Of a DNA stretch of 36,674 bases, positions 16,866-26,031 are shown piece by piece. Source of the stretch: Bacteroidaceae bacterium. Its GTDB lineage: Bacteria; Bacteroidota; Bacteroidia; Bacteroidales; Bacteroidaceae. Positions within the stretch are counted from its first letter, which is position 1, and the number at the start of each line of letters is the position of its first letter. A model generated the notes under the pieces. That model searched no databases, was not told the origin of the DNA, and saw nothing but the letters and a program-made list of their open reading frames with translations. A program made the position numbers and the translations under genes. The stretch lies in NCBI GenBank assembly GCA_024398595.1, contig JAKSIX010000023.1:1-36674 (forward strand), in the 5' to 3' direction.

Positions 16866-19220
16866 ATGAATAGAATTCTATCAAAAGTTCAGTTTTCAGA
16901 GAATGTTTTCAAGTTTGAGGTTGAAGCTCCGCTGATTGCGCGTACACGCAAGGCCGGGAACTTCGTCATCATAAGAATAGGCGAAAAAGGCGAGCGCGTG
17001 CCATTGACAATAGCAGGTGCCGACATTGAAAAAGGCACTATCACGCTCGTAGTACAGCGCATAGGACTCACAACAAACCTGCTGTGCAAGCTTGAGCCGG
17101 GCGACTCGCTGACAGATCTGGTAGGCCCGCTCGGCCAGCCCACCCACATAGAGAAGTACGGCACAGTAGTATGTGCAGGCGGTGGCGTAGGCGTTGCTCC
17201 CATGCTTCCTATCATCCAGGCTCTGAAAGCCGCAGGAAACCGTGTCATATCCGTTTTGGCAGGACGAAACAAGGAACTGATAATCCTTGAGGACGAGGTC
17301 CGCAAATACTCCGACGAGGTAATCATTATGACCGACGATGGCTCGTACGGCAAGAAAGGCCTTGTCACGAACGGCATCGAGGAGGTGATACTCCGCGAGA
17401 AAGTCAATAAGTGCTTCGCCATAGGTCCGGCTATAATGATGAAATTCGTATGCCTTCTGACAAAGAAATATGAGATTCCTACAGATGTATCGCTCAACAC
17501 GATTATGGTAGATGGCACAGGAATGTGCGGAGCCTGCCGTGTGACGGTGGGAGGCAAGACCAGATTCGTCTGCGTGGACGGCCCTGAGTTCGATGGTCAT
17601 CAGGTAGATTTCGACGAGATGCTGAAGCGTATGGGCGCATTCCGCGACATAGAGAAAGAGGAGATGGCCAAGCTGGAGCAGTCAGTCTCCGGAGATGCCT
17701 GCAAGGCTGAGGTGCAGAATGCCACCCGGACTCCTGCCAAAGCCGGAACTGAGTCACTTGAGGTGCTTTGCGACAGGAACGCACAATGGCGCGTAGAGTT
17801 GAGAGACACAATGAAACCGAAGGAACGCACGGCGATAGAACGCTGCAAGATGCCTGAGCTTGACCCACAATACCGTCGTGGCGTGCGTCGCGAGGAGGTC
17901 AACCGCGGACTCAGCGAGGAGCAGGCCCTGCTGGAGGCAAAGCGCTGTCTGGACTGCCCGAACCCGTCCTGTATGGAAGGATGCCCGGTAAGCATAGAGA
18001 TACCTTCGTTTATAAAGAACATTGAAAGAGGCAATTACATAGCAGCCGCCAAAGTATTGAAGAAAACCAGTTCGCTTCCGGCTGTATGCGGACGCGTGTG
18101 TCCTCAGGAAAAACAGTGCGAATCCAAGTGCATCCACCTGAAGATGGGCAAAAAAGCCGTGGCAATAGGCTACTTGGAGCGTTTTGCGGCCGATTACGAG
18201 CGCGAGAGCGGAAACATATCAGTTCCGGAGACAGCAGCTGCAAACGGCATTAAAATAGCAGTGGTAGGCTCCGGTCCTTCAGGACTCACATTTGCCGGAG
18301 AGATGGCAAAGGCCGGATACAGCGTAACCGTGTTCGAGGCTCTGCACGAAATCGGAGGCGTACTGAAATACGGTATTCCAGAGTTCCGTCTGCCCAACAG
18401 GATTGTGGATGTTGAGATTGACAACCTGCGCAAGATGGGTGTCGGGTTCAGGAAAGACTGTATCATAGGCAAGACCGTTACAGTAAAAGACCTTGAGAAC
18501 GATGGCTTCAAGGGTATATTCGTAGGTTCGGGAGCAGGTCTTCCAAACTTTATGGGCATACCTGGCGAAAACCTCATAAACATCTTATCTTCAAACGAAT
18601 ACCTCACAAGAGTCAATCTGATGGATGCGGCTTCCAAGGACTCCGACACACCAATACGCTTCGGCAGGAACATTATGGTGGTAGGCGGTGGAAACACCGC
18701 TATGGACTCTGTAAGGACTGCTCTGAGACTTGGTGCAGAAAGAGCAATGATAGTCTATCGCCGTTCCGAGGAGGAAATGCCTGCACGTCTTGAAGAAGTA
18801 AGACATGCCAAGGAGGAAGGCGTTGAGTTTATGACGCTCTACAACCCCATTGAATACATCGGAGACGAGCAGGGACGCGTCACAAAGGCCGTGCTGCAGA
18901 AGATGGAACTGGGCGAACCCGATGCAAGCGGACGCCGCAGCCCTGTTCCTATGGAAGGCTGCACCGAGACTATCGACGTGGATCTTGTAATAGTAGCAGT
19001 TGGCGTATCACCAAATCCTCTTGTTCCGAAATCAATCGAGGGACTCGAGCTCGGACGCAAGAACACGATAGTCGTAGATGAGAACATGCAGTCTTCAATC
19101 CCTGGAATCTACGCCGGAGGCGACATAGTCCGAGGAGGAGCTACAGTGATTCTGGCTATGGGCGACGGTCGTCGCGCAGCAGCCAGAATACAGGAGCAGC
19201 TGGCAAAGTCCGGCAAGTAA
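16866..19220 (+). CDS. Fused NfnA-NfnB-type oxidoreductase (DHOD-B FAD/NAD subunit plus NADPH glutamate-synthase-like subunit)
   Basis: A 784-residue fusion. Residues 1-275 are a ferredoxin-reductase-like module (GNFVIIRIG, VCAGGGVGVAPMLPIIQA) ending in a [2Fe-2S] site, GMCGACRV with Cys221 and Cys224, then Cys236. Residues about 310-784 are a GltD/NfnB-type module. A Cys-rich 4Fe-4S region (CLDCPNPSCMEGCP, VCGRVCPQEKQCESKC) is followed by VVGSGPSGLTFAGEMAKAGY for FAD, VVGGGNTAMDSVRTALRLGA for NADPH, and PGIYAGGDIVRGGATV. Known NfnAB is a two-subunit transhydrogenase that bifurcates electrons between NADH, ferredoxin and NADPH; this is its single-chain form, which occurs in Bacteroidales. A glutamate-synthase or sulfide dehydrogenase role cannot be excluded. 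Confidence 0.92.
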   Translation: MNRILSKVQFSENVFKFEVEAPLIARTRKAGNFVIIRIGEKGERVPLTIAGADIEKGTITLVVQRIGLTTNLLCKLEPGDSLTDLVGPLGQPTHIEKYGTVVCAGGGVGVAPMLPIIQALKAAGNRVISVLAGRNKELIILEDEVRKYSDEVIIMTDDGSYGKKGLVTNGIEEVILREKVNKCFAIGPAIMMKFVCLLTKKYEIPTDVSLNTIMVDGTGMCGACRVTVGGKTRFVCVDGPEFDGHQVDFDEMLKRMGAFRDIEKEEMAKLEQSVSGDACKAEVQNATRTPAKAGTESLEVLCDRNAQWRVELRDTMKPKERTAIERCKMPELDPQYRRGVRREEVNRGLSEEQALLEAKRCLDCPNPSCMEGCPVSIEIPSFIKNIERGNYIAAAKVLKKTSSLPAVCGRVCPQEKQCESKCIHLKMGKKAVAIGYLERFAADYERESGNISVPETAAANGIKIAVVGSGPSGLTFAGEMAKAGYSVTVFEALHEIGGVLKYGIPEFRLPNRIVDVEIDNLRKMGVGFRKDCIIGKTVTVKDLENDGFKGIFVGSGAGLPNFMGIPGENLINILSSNEYLTRVNLMDAASKDSDTPIRFGRNIMVVGGGNTAMDSVRTALRLGAERAMIVYRRSEEEMPARLEEVRHAKEEGVEFMTLYNPIEYIGDEQGRVTKAVLQKMELGEPDASGRRSPVPMEGCTETIDVDLVIVAVGVSPNPLVPKSIEGLELGRKNTIVVDENMQSSIPGIYAGGDIVRGGATVILAMGDGRRAAARIQEQLAKSGK

Positions 19221-19223
19221 AAG

Positions 19224-19595
19224 TTATCGTTTGAGGAATGCGAAAAAAACTGCCGCAATCAGCAGCGCAAACGCTACTATATGGTTCCAATGGAACGTCT
19301 GGCTCTTGAAAACGAACGTCAGAATGAGCGTAAATACCACTAGAGATATTGCTTCCTGCATCACCTTCAGCTGGACAAGACTATAGGGTCCGTCATTGAT
19401 GTCGGAACCTATTCTGTTAGCCGGGATCATGAAGCAATACTCCAGAAATGCCAGTCCCCACGAGGCAAGAATTATCAGAATCAACGGCCAGTCCGTAGAT
19501 ACCTTCATTTCCTGAAGTTTCAGGTTACCATACCAGGCAAAAGTCATTACAACGTTCGACATCATCAGCAGAATTACAGTCAGAATACCCCTCAT
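19224..19595 (-). CDS. DUF486 (DMT superfamily) membrane protein
   Basis: A 123-residue protein with four hydrophobic helices. The NVVMTFAWYGNLK and FLEYCFMIPANRIG segments mark DUF486, a small drug/metabolite-transporter-like family of unknown substrate. Its stop lies 3 bp from the stop of the convergent oxidoreductase gene. Its promoter is interlocked with that of the divergent TPR/propeller gene. Confidence 0.9.
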   Translation of the reverse strand: MRGILTVILLMMSNVVMTFAWYGNLKLQEMKVSTDWPLILIILASWGLAFLEYCFMIPANRIGSDINDGPYSLVQLKVMQEAISLVVFTLILTFVFKSQTFHWNHIVAFALLIAAVFFAFLKR

Positions 19596-19615
19596 ATTGC
19601 TTTTAGGTTATTTTC

Positions 19616-19646
19616 TTGCAAAGTTAAAGCAAGAAGATTACCTTTG
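19616..19646 (+). promoter_or_regulatory. Promoter of the TPR/propeller gene, interlocked with the opposite promoter
   Basis: TTG (19616-19618), 20 bp, then TACCTTTG (19639-19646). The predicted start near 19653 leaves a leader of about 18 nt before the ATG at 19671, which rules out the open-frame ATG at 19644 inside the -7 element. Confidence 0.75.
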
Positions 19647-19649
19647 CAA
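19619..19649 (-). promoter_or_regulatory. Promoter of the DUF486 gene, interlocked with the opposite promoter
   Basis: On the minus strand TTG (19649-19647), 20 bp, then TAACTTTG (19626-19619). Each promoter's -33 directly abuts or overlaps the other's -7 within the inverted repeat TTGCAAAG (19616-19623) and CTTTGCAA (19642-19649). Confidence 0.7.
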
Positions 19650-19670
19650 TTAAAGTATTCAACAGAGACA

Positions 19671-21116
19671 ATGAATCAGTCAAAGTATATTATACTCTTA
19701 ATAATCAGTATACTATGCACTGCATCAAACGCGCAGACACTGCAAGAGGGACGTGACATGTTCCTGGCAGGCAACTACGGAGATGCCCTGCCGGTAATGC
19801 AGAAATACCTCAAACAGCAGCCTGACAATGCGTCACGCAATTTCTGGTATGGTGTATGCCTGTATGAGACAGGCCGCAGGGACGAGTGTCTGCCATACCT
19901 CGAAAAAGCCGCCAAGAAAAAAATCGTTAAGGCCTACAGGTATATGGGTCTGTATTATGCCGACATCTGCGACTATCCTGCGGCAATAGACTCATACGTG
20001 AAATTCGTCAATGGCATGAAAGCTGACAAGGCGTTACACGACGAAGCCATAGAGGAACAGTATATGTATAAGACCGACAGTCTGAAAAGGGTTTACAGGC
20101 TGTTCAGAAACACGGCCCGTATATGTTTCATTGACAGCTTTGCAGTAAGCAAAGACGACTTGCTGCAGACCTACATACTGGACGGGTCAGCCGGAAGTAT
20201 CGGTTCATACAGCGGGTTCTTCGGCAATGACGGAGACGGTGACGTATTTGTACCGGAAACAGGAACTGACGTATATTTCACATCGCAACTTGCAGACACG
20301 GGACGCTTTCAATTGCACAGGGCATACCGCAGTAACGGAGAATGGACAGATGTCACCAGTTTCAGACTGGGAGACGGCGAGGCTGACATACGTTACCCGT
20401 TCGTGATGAACGATGGCCTTACGCTCTATTTCGCCGGCAACGGTAAAGAATCATTGGGGGGCTACGATATATTCGTAACACGCTTCAACCCCGAGACAGG
20501 AACATATCTTACACCCGAAAATATCGGAATGCCTTTCAACTCAGGCGCGAACGACTATCTGTACGCCATTGACGAGGTAAACAATCTGGGATGGTTCGCT
20601 ACAGACCGCAATCAGCCTCAGGACAGCGTCTGCGTGTATGTATTTATACCTGACGAAACCCGTGCCACGTACAATGCCGAAACGGACGGCCTGCCGCTGA
20701 TGGCAAGGGCATCGAAAATAGTATCCATTGCGGAGACGCAGACAGACCCGGACAGGGTCAAATCAGCCAGACAAAGCCTTACCATATTGGCATACAGCCA
20801 TTTGAGCAGCAAGGAAGAAATCAATTTCTCATTTGTGATAGACGATCTGACAGACTATCACAGTGCCAATGACTTCCGCAGCGACGAAGCCCGAGCCATA
20901 TTCTCCAACTGGAAATCAATGAGCGACCAGCTGCACACCGACAGGCAGATGCTCCAGCGGCAAAGGGACAAATGGACCGGCAGCACCAGCAGGGAGCGTG
21001 AGAATATGCGCCAGGAGTTGCTTAGGCTTGAGTCTGAAGTAGAACAGTTGGAACGCAAGGTGATGGAAGCCGAAATCAAGGCACGCAACACTGAGATAGA
21101 GTTTCTGTCACGCTAA
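19671..21116 (+). CDS. TPR and PD40 beta-propeller periplasmic protein
   Basis: A 481-residue exported protein. A signal peptide (KYIILLIISILCTASNAQ) with a probable cut before QTLQEG is followed by TPR-like helices (about 20-105: AGNYGDALPVMQKYLKQQP, FWYGVCLYETGR). A PD40/WD40-like propeller follows (about 190-340), with TDVYFTSQLADTGRFQLHRA, LTLYFAGNGKESLGGYDIFVT and GWFATDRNQPQDSVCVYVF. The last 70 residues form a coiled coil. The OmpA peptidoglycan-binding domain usual after such propellers in Bacteroidetes is missing, so the protein is a shortened relative. It ends 6 bp before mnmE and is probably cotranscribed with it. Its role, perhaps in envelope scaffolding, is unknown. Confidence 0.83.
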   Translation: MNQSKYIILLIISILCTASNAQTLQEGRDMFLAGNYGDALPVMQKYLKQQPDNASRNFWYGVCLYETGRRDECLPYLEKAAKKKIVKAYRYMGLYYADICDYPAAIDSYVKFVNGMKADKALHDEAIEEQYMYKTDSLKRVYRLFRNTARICFIDSFAVSKDDLLQTYILDGSAGSIGSYSGFFGNDGDGDVFVPETGTDVYFTSQLADTGRFQLHRAYRSNGEWTDVTSFRLGDGEADIRYPFVMNDGLTLYFAGNGKESLGGYDIFVTRFNPETGTYLTPENIGMPFNSGANDYLYAIDEVNNLGWFATDRNQPQDSVCVYVFIPDETRATYNAETDGLPLMARASKIVSIAETQTDPDRVKSARQSLTILAYSHLSSKEEINFSFVIDDLTDYHSANDFRSDEARAIFSNWKSMSDQLHTDRQMLQRQRDKWTGSTSRERENMRQELLRLESEVEQLERKVMEAEIKARNTEIEFLSR

Positions 21117-21122
21117 CGGATA

Positions 21123-22493
21123 ATGCTTGACCAAAACGACACAATTTGCGCTGTAGCGACCGCAACGGGTGGTGCCCTTACGGTTATACGCATTTCAGGA
21201 ACGAATGCCATGAAGGCGGCGGGAATGGTATTTACGGCGAAATCCGGGAAACCTTTGGCGGCCTGTGCCCCATATTCTTCCTGTTTCGGCCAGATAACCG
21301 ATGAAAATGGTCAGGTATTGGACGAAGCCATCGCCACCATATTCCGCACTCCCCATTCCTACACAGGAGAGGACTGTGTGGAATTCTCGTGTCACGGTTC
21401 AGTGTATATAGCGCAACAAATCATATCACTGCTCATTATGCACGGGTGCAGACAGGCGGAACCTGGCGAGTTCACCCAACGTTCATTCCTGGCAGGCAAG
21501 ATGGATTTGAGTCAGGCAGAAGCTGTAGCAGACCTCATCTCCTCCACATCGGCAGCATCGCACAGGCTGGCCATGAACCAGATGAAGGGCGGTTTCAGCC
21601 GCAAATTGGGTGAGTTGCGCACAAAGCTGACTGAGCTCACATCGCTTATGGAACTGGAACTGGACTTCAGCGAAGAGGACGTCCAATTCGCCGACCGCTC
21701 CCGTATAGATGAACTCGCAGCCACGATAGAGCAGACCCTCACCACCCTCTCGGCATCATTCAGGACTGGACAGGCACTGCGCAACGGTGTACCCGTAGCC
21801 ATTATAGGCCGGACGAACACCGGCAAAAGTACCCTGCTGAACCTGCTTCTGAACGATGAACGCGCCTTAGTAAGTGACATCCAGGGCACCACGCGCGACA
21901 GCATCGAGGATACCGCCGTCATCAATGGTACGCTGTTCCGCTTCATTGACACCGCCGGCATACGAAAATCCGATGATGCCATAGAGCAGATGGGTATTGA
22001 ACGTTCCTTCCAGAAGGCCGCCCAGGCCGACATCATCCTGCTGCTGACCGACTGTTCCCAACCTGAAGAGGAACGCGATACAGAGCTTGAGAACAAGCTG
22101 ATGCCTATATGCCAGGGCAAAACCCTAATAAGGGTTCACAACAAATGCGACCTCCTCAAGAGCGTTCCGCAAGGTTCGGACAACGACATTTATATATCTG
22201 CGAAACAAGACACCAACTTACTTCAACTCAAACAGATTCTCGTCAAATCCGCCCCCACTCTGCAACCCGACGGCAACGATGTCATACTGACCAATATGCG
22301 ACACTTCCAAGCCGTCAACCGCGCACTGGACTGCATCACCCGCGTCCGTCAAGGCCTCACCGACGGCACCCCCACCGACCTCCTCAGCCAGGACACCCGC
22401 GAATGCATCCACCACCTCTCCGACATACTCGGCGAAGTCACCACCGACCAGGTACTCCAGAACATCTTCTCGCACTTCTGCATCGGGAAATAG
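21123..22493 (+). CDS. mnmE: tRNA-modification GTPase MnmE
   Basis: A 456-residue GTPase that with MnmG modifies the wobble uridine of certain tRNAs. The N-terminal folate-binding domain opens with DTICAVATATGGALTVIRISG and holds SYTGEDCVEFSCHGS. The central helical domain encloses the G domain, with G1 IIGRTNTGKSTLLN, G2 GTTRDSIED, G3 DTAGIR and G4 NKCD. The C-terminal CIGK carries the invariant catalytic Cys. In G1 the usual Pro of GxPNxGKS is Thr. All parts are present and length is standard. The coding sequence ends the conserved chromosomal stretch; the following 140 bp lead into the defence island. Confidence 0.98.
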   Translation: MLDQNDTICAVATATGGALTVIRISGTNAMKAAGMVFTAKSGKPLAACAPYSSCFGQITDENGQVLDEAIATIFRTPHSYTGEDCVEFSCHGSVYIAQQIISLLIMHGCRQAEPGEFTQRSFLAGKMDLSQAEAVADLISSTSAASHRLAMNQMKGGFSRKLGELRTKLTELTSLMELELDFSEEDVQFADRSRIDELAATIEQTLTTLSASFRTGQALRNGVPVAIIGRTNTGKSTLLNLLLNDERALVSDIQGTTRDSIEDTAVINGTLFRFIDTAGIRKSDDAIEQMGIERSFQKAAQADIILLLTDCSQPEEERDTELENKLMPICQGKTLIRVHNKCDLLKSVPQGSDNDIYISAKQDTNLLQLKQILVKSAPTLQPDGNDVILTNMRHFQAVNRALDCITRVRQGLTDGTPTDLLSQDTRECIHHLSDILGEVTTDQVLQNIFSHFCIGK

Positions 22494-22636
22494 GAAAGTC
22501 ATCGGTAGTAATTTTCATAAATCTGTCTTCCGGGCAGTACCATTCAAACAAATAACAATATGCAGCCTAAAAAAGAAAAGTACCAGACGGATGCAAAGAA
22601 AACTATTGTTGTTAATCTATTTAAGATGAATATGGG

Positions 22637-23749
22637 TTACAATCCCAGCTCTAATTGATCTATTTTTCCTTTGAGTCTAAAGTAAATCTTTCCCTTACTT
22701 TTGTATTCTTCTACAAAAGATAAACTACGTATATACGTCTTCATTTTATGGTCAGACCAGTTTAATCCTAACTTTTCAAGAATATATTTACTTGTAATGC
22801 TGCCCCCTGATTCGAGAATTTGCTTAATCTTGTCATCTCTATCTTTTTTGTCTTGGGTAAGCACATCATTGGAGCTAAAAACAACGAGATTCCCTTTGAT
22901 GTCAACTGCTATAGCACCTTTTTGTATTAACAAAAGATTGGCATTTCTTTCACCAACTTCAGGCATCCTTACAAAAATAGTTCTTTTCTTTCGTAATCCG
23001 TCCATAACACCTGACCACGTGCCGCCTTTATCGTCACTTTGTGCTACATAGATTTCATTAGCTAAACCATAGATATATGGGTTTCTTCTCATTGCAAATT
23101 CTACGCTCCATGGTGCATTTGGATGAAAAGCACTTAATACTAGTAAACGACCTTGCGTGATATACTTATAATACTGCTTAAAGCCAGATGCAAACGTCGC
23201 AATACCTTGAGGTAAAACAATTATACTTTTCCCTCCTGCCTCTAGGGCTGCATCTAATGCCATTCTATCTACTCCTTTTGCAAAGCCACTTACAACAATT
23301 TTACCTTCAGCAACACATTTTTTTGCCACTTCTGATGTAAACTGAAGAGATAAAGGATCTGCACTCCTTGAACCGACAATAGCTACTGCAGGTTCTTGTA
23401 AAAGAGCTTTATTTCCTTTAGTAAAAATAATACTAGGTGAAATTGTTTGAAGATTCAGTTTCAATGTCTTCGAATAGTCTAAACTATCCATTGGAATTAT
23501 ATCGTATCCTTGTGATAATAGGCTTTCTGCTAAGAAACTATTATTTGCCAATTCCGCTTTTGCATTTACAAGCAGATTTATTTCTTCAGAAGATAATCCT
23601 AAAGTTGACCATAAAGAACTGTCTTCAAACAACTGAACTATAGATATACGAGGATTGCTTTTATAGCAAGCTACATATATCTCATTCTTGCGTTTTAAGG
23701 TTATACCTTGTATAAAGTATAATGTAATCCAATAAGTTAACTCATTCAT
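22637..23749 (-). CDS. DprA/Smf-like protein, partner of the RecQ-PRTase
   Basis: A 370-residue DprA-family protein. A helical N-terminus (1-60) leads to the Rossmann core (about 100-290), with VAIVGSRSADPLSLQFTSEV, VVSGFAKGVDRMALDAALEAGG and IIVLPQGIATF, the DprA nucleotide or ssDNA-binding motifs. The C-terminal part (about 305-360) is a winged helix (DDKIKQILESGGSITSKYILEKLGLNW). It is distinct from a housekeeping dprA: its start overlaps the stop of the RecQ-PRTase gene by 4 nt and it is more AT-rich than the chromosomal genes. DprA-like proteins paired with PRTases act as antitoxins in the ShosTA defence system, so an antitoxin or ssDNA-sensor role is plausible. Confidence 0.85.
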   Translation of the reverse strand: MNELTYWITLYFIQGITLKRKNEIYVACYKSNPRISIVQLFEDSSLWSTLGLSSEEINLLVNAKAELANNSFLAESLLSQGYDIIPMDSLDYSKTLKLNLQTISPSIIFTKGNKALLQEPAVAIVGSRSADPLSLQFTSEVAKKCVAEGKIVVSGFAKGVDRMALDAALEAGGKSIIVLPQGIATFASGFKQYYKYITQGRLLVLSAFHPNAPWSVEFAMRRNPYIYGLANEIYVAQSDDKGGTWSGVMDGLRKKRTIFVRMPEVGERNANLLLIQKGAIAVDIKGNLVVFSSNDVLTQDKKDRDDKIKQILESGGSITSKYILEKLGLNWSDHKMKTYIRSLSFVEEYKSKGKIYFRLKGKIDQLELGL

Positions 23750-25995
23750 AATGGTGTACCTCCTACGGTTTTTGCAATTACTACTGGGGTGATATAATTA
23801 GCTTCTTTTTGAGTAAGCATCGAAGCGATTTCTTTTATTGTAGCACCGCTATCATAGATATCATCTATTAATATTATATTCTTGCCTTTGATATTTGCGG
23901 TAATATCAAAGGCGTCCTTGATGTTCTCTTGTTTACTATACGCATTTTGGAATATTTTTTGTTCATCAGTAATGCGAGTTTTGATCAAATCGTGAGATAT
24001 AGGAACCTTTATCACTCGTGCGAATTTATCAGCAATATTTTTTACTAAATCACCAGAGTGAGTTGGTGGTACATAAAGCACCAAATCATAATGGAACTTA
24101 CCGAACTTTTTTCCAAATGCTTTAAGCATTAAGCGTAATAGGAAATCCGGAAAATCTCCACCATTTTCATATTTCGAACGATGAATAGCTCCTCCAACAT
24201 TCGATACTCCATAGTAGGAAGCCGCTACACCATTTGTTATATGAGATTTCTTTTCTCTATGTGCAGGCAACAACTCTTGAAGTTTCTCTATTTCGTCAAT
24301 AGAAAAATCACTTCTGTTAACTTTTCCATTGTATCTGGCAACTAAAACTTTATCTCTAAAGACATCAACGACATTTGGATAAGGAACTCTTATCAACAAC
24401 TGAGTTTTTGTCTCTTCATCAACTCTAACATACCTAAGAGAAGACTCTGACAGTTCTAACTCCGGGAAATATGTTTCACGGAATTCTTGTAATTTATCTC
24501 GGAGATTGTTATCATCTTCAAAATATAATCTTGGTTGATTTGTATTGTCACAATTTGAATAATTTATATTTTCATCGCTATCAAGGAAAGAACATAAGTA
24601 TTTCATTCTTGGTTCTGAAGTGTTAACATAACCAATCATTGAGTCAAGATCTTTCAATTTAGCTAATCTCAGCGTCTCAAATCTAGAATAATCAAAATTT
24701 GGGGCATTATATTGATATTCAAACTTTTTTACCTTACCATAAAGAACTTCGTTAATTATTCCCTGATCAATTAAATCGTATTTTATTGTACGAACTTGAT
24801 TCGACTTAAAATTGCCTTTTCTGACAAGATCACGTTCAGACAACGGTTCTTCTTTAAGCATTTCTATTACTCGTTTGTACTTTCTTTCAGAAGGTCTTGC
24901 GCCGTCAATGAATGCCAATGGGAGTAACTTGTCGGTATCAACCTTATCTTCTCCAAATTTACTGTCATTATAGAAAAGAATAATGGTTGTAGGCTTTCCA
25001 TCACGACCTGCACGACCAATTTCTTGATAATAATGTACAGGTGAAGCTGGAATTTGTGTATGAATAACAAAGCGAATGTCTGGCTTATCTACACCCATAC
25101 CGAGTGCATTCGTTGACACAATACACTTCCAACGATTAACCATCAATCCATCTTCTATTGTTTTTCTTGTTTCGGCATCTAAACCAGCATTATAATCGAT
25201 GGACTCAATCTTGTTGTATTTAAGCCAATTAGAATATGTTTCAGTATCTACACGTGTTCCTGTATAGATTAGTCCTGTTCCAGGTAACGAATTAATGTTT
25301 TTCGCAAGCCATATCATCTTTTCGTCTTCTGATTTAACTTTAATGACATTTAAGATGAAATTAGGACGGATTAATGAGCCTCGAATTGTGGTTAATTGTC
25401 CTCCAATCTGTTTCTCAATATCAGCTTGAACTCTTTTTGTAGCTGTTGCAGTTGTTGCAAGTATAGGCAGTTTGGCAGGCAAAAGCTGTACGAGGTTTAT
25501 TATTCTACGAAACGCTGGTCTAAAGTCATGCCCCCAGGTTGAGATAGTATGTGCTTCATCAATGACAACCATTGAAAGATTCATCTGCTTTGTGGCTTCG
25601 ATCCATCTTTCATCTTCTTGTCTTTCGGGGGCTATATAAAGAATCTTTAGTTCACCATTCAGTGCTCTTTCAATTACATCTTGGTTTTCTTCGTTTGTTT
25701 GTTCAGAGTTAATATAGGCTGCACTAATTCCTTTACGGAGCAATCCTTTAACTTGATCTCGCATAAGCGCAATCAAAGGAGAGAATATTACCGTTATTCC
25801 GCTGAATTGAGTTGCAGGAAATTGGTAACACAAAGATTTACCAAAGCCTGTACGTTCTATCATGAGTATTCTTTCTCCTGATAGTATTCGTGATATGGCA
25901 GTCCATTGCTCATCATAAAAATGATCAATACCAAATATTCTCTTTAGTCGAATTTCTGCTGTAATTCTATCCATTATATTATTTTGTAAGGTCAT
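23746..25995 (-). CDS. RecQ-like helicase fused to a ComF-like phosphoribosyltransferase
   Basis: A 749-residue fusion. Residues 1-340 are a RecQ superfamily-2 helicase: Q-motif region FYDEQWTAI, Walker A ERTGFGKS (47-54), VIDEAH, SPLIALMRDQ, LATTATAT, then NALGMGVDKPDIRFVIH and YYQEIGRAGRDG. A possible RecQ-C/zinc-like region follows, but its Cys residues (LCSFLDSDENINYSNC) are incomplete. Residues about 590-749 resemble a type I PRTase of the ComF kind: LVLYVPPTHSGD and the PRPP loop NIILIDDIYDSGAT near 706-719. Base composition is visibly more AT-rich than the flanking genes, suggesting transfer. It is predicted to be a defence protein coupling DNA unwinding to a PRTase reaction. The start could also be the ATG at 25974. 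Confidence 0.88.
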   Translation of the reverse strand: MTLQNNIMDRITAEIRLKRIFGIDHFYDEQWTAISRILSGERILMIERTGFGKSLCYQFPATQFSGITVIFSPLIALMRDQVKGLLRKGISAAYINSEQTNEENQDVIERALNGELKILYIAPERQEDERWIEATKQMNLSMVVIDEAHTISTWGHDFRPAFRRIINLVQLLPAKLPILATTATATKRVQADIEKQIGGQLTTIRGSLIRPNFILNVIKVKSEDEKMIWLAKNINSLPGTGLIYTGTRVDTETYSNWLKYNKIESIDYNAGLDAETRKTIEDGLMVNRWKCIVSTNALGMGVDKPDIRFVIHTQIPASPVHYYQEIGRAGRDGKPTTIILFYNDSKFGEDKVDTDKLLPLAFIDGARPSERKYKRVIEMLKEEPLSERDLVRKGNFKSNQVRTIKYDLIDQGIINEVLYGKVKKFEYQYNAPNFDYSRFETLRLAKLKDLDSMIGYVNTSEPRMKYLCSFLDSDENINYSNCDNTNQPRLYFEDDNNLRDKLQEFRETYFPELELSESSLRYVRVDEETKTQLLIRVPYPNVVDVFRDKVLVARYNGKVNRSDFSIDEIEKLQELLPAHREKKSHITNGVAASYYGVSNVGGAIHRSKYENGGDFPDFLLRLMLKAFGKKFGKFHYDLVLYVPPTHSGDLVKNIADKFARVIKVPISHDLIKTRITDEQKIFQNAYSKQENIKDAFDITANIKGKNIILIDDIYDSGATIKEIASMLTQKEANYITPVVIAKTVGGTPL

Positions 25996-26031
25996 ACTGG
26001 GGAGATTCGATGCATGTAATAAGTTAATTAA

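Noticed and set aside
16896-17600. Two long minus-strand open frames inside the NfnA-NfnB fusion gene
   Set aside because: No start signals or family features; codon structure follows the plus-strand gene.
16866-19220. Single dihydroorotate dehydrogenase or plain glutamate synthase small subunit
   Set aside because: Both modules are present in one chain, so neither name alone is adequate.
22561-22659. Possible 32-residue plus-strand ORF starting MQPKKEKYQTDAKK after mnmE
   Set aside because: Overlaps the end of the dprA-like gene, has no visible promoter or recognised family, and is too short to support.
22637-23749. Housekeeping competence gene dprA
   Set aside because: It overlaps the RecQ-PRTase gene, lies in a defence island and is more AT-rich than the core genes, so a defence partner is more likely.
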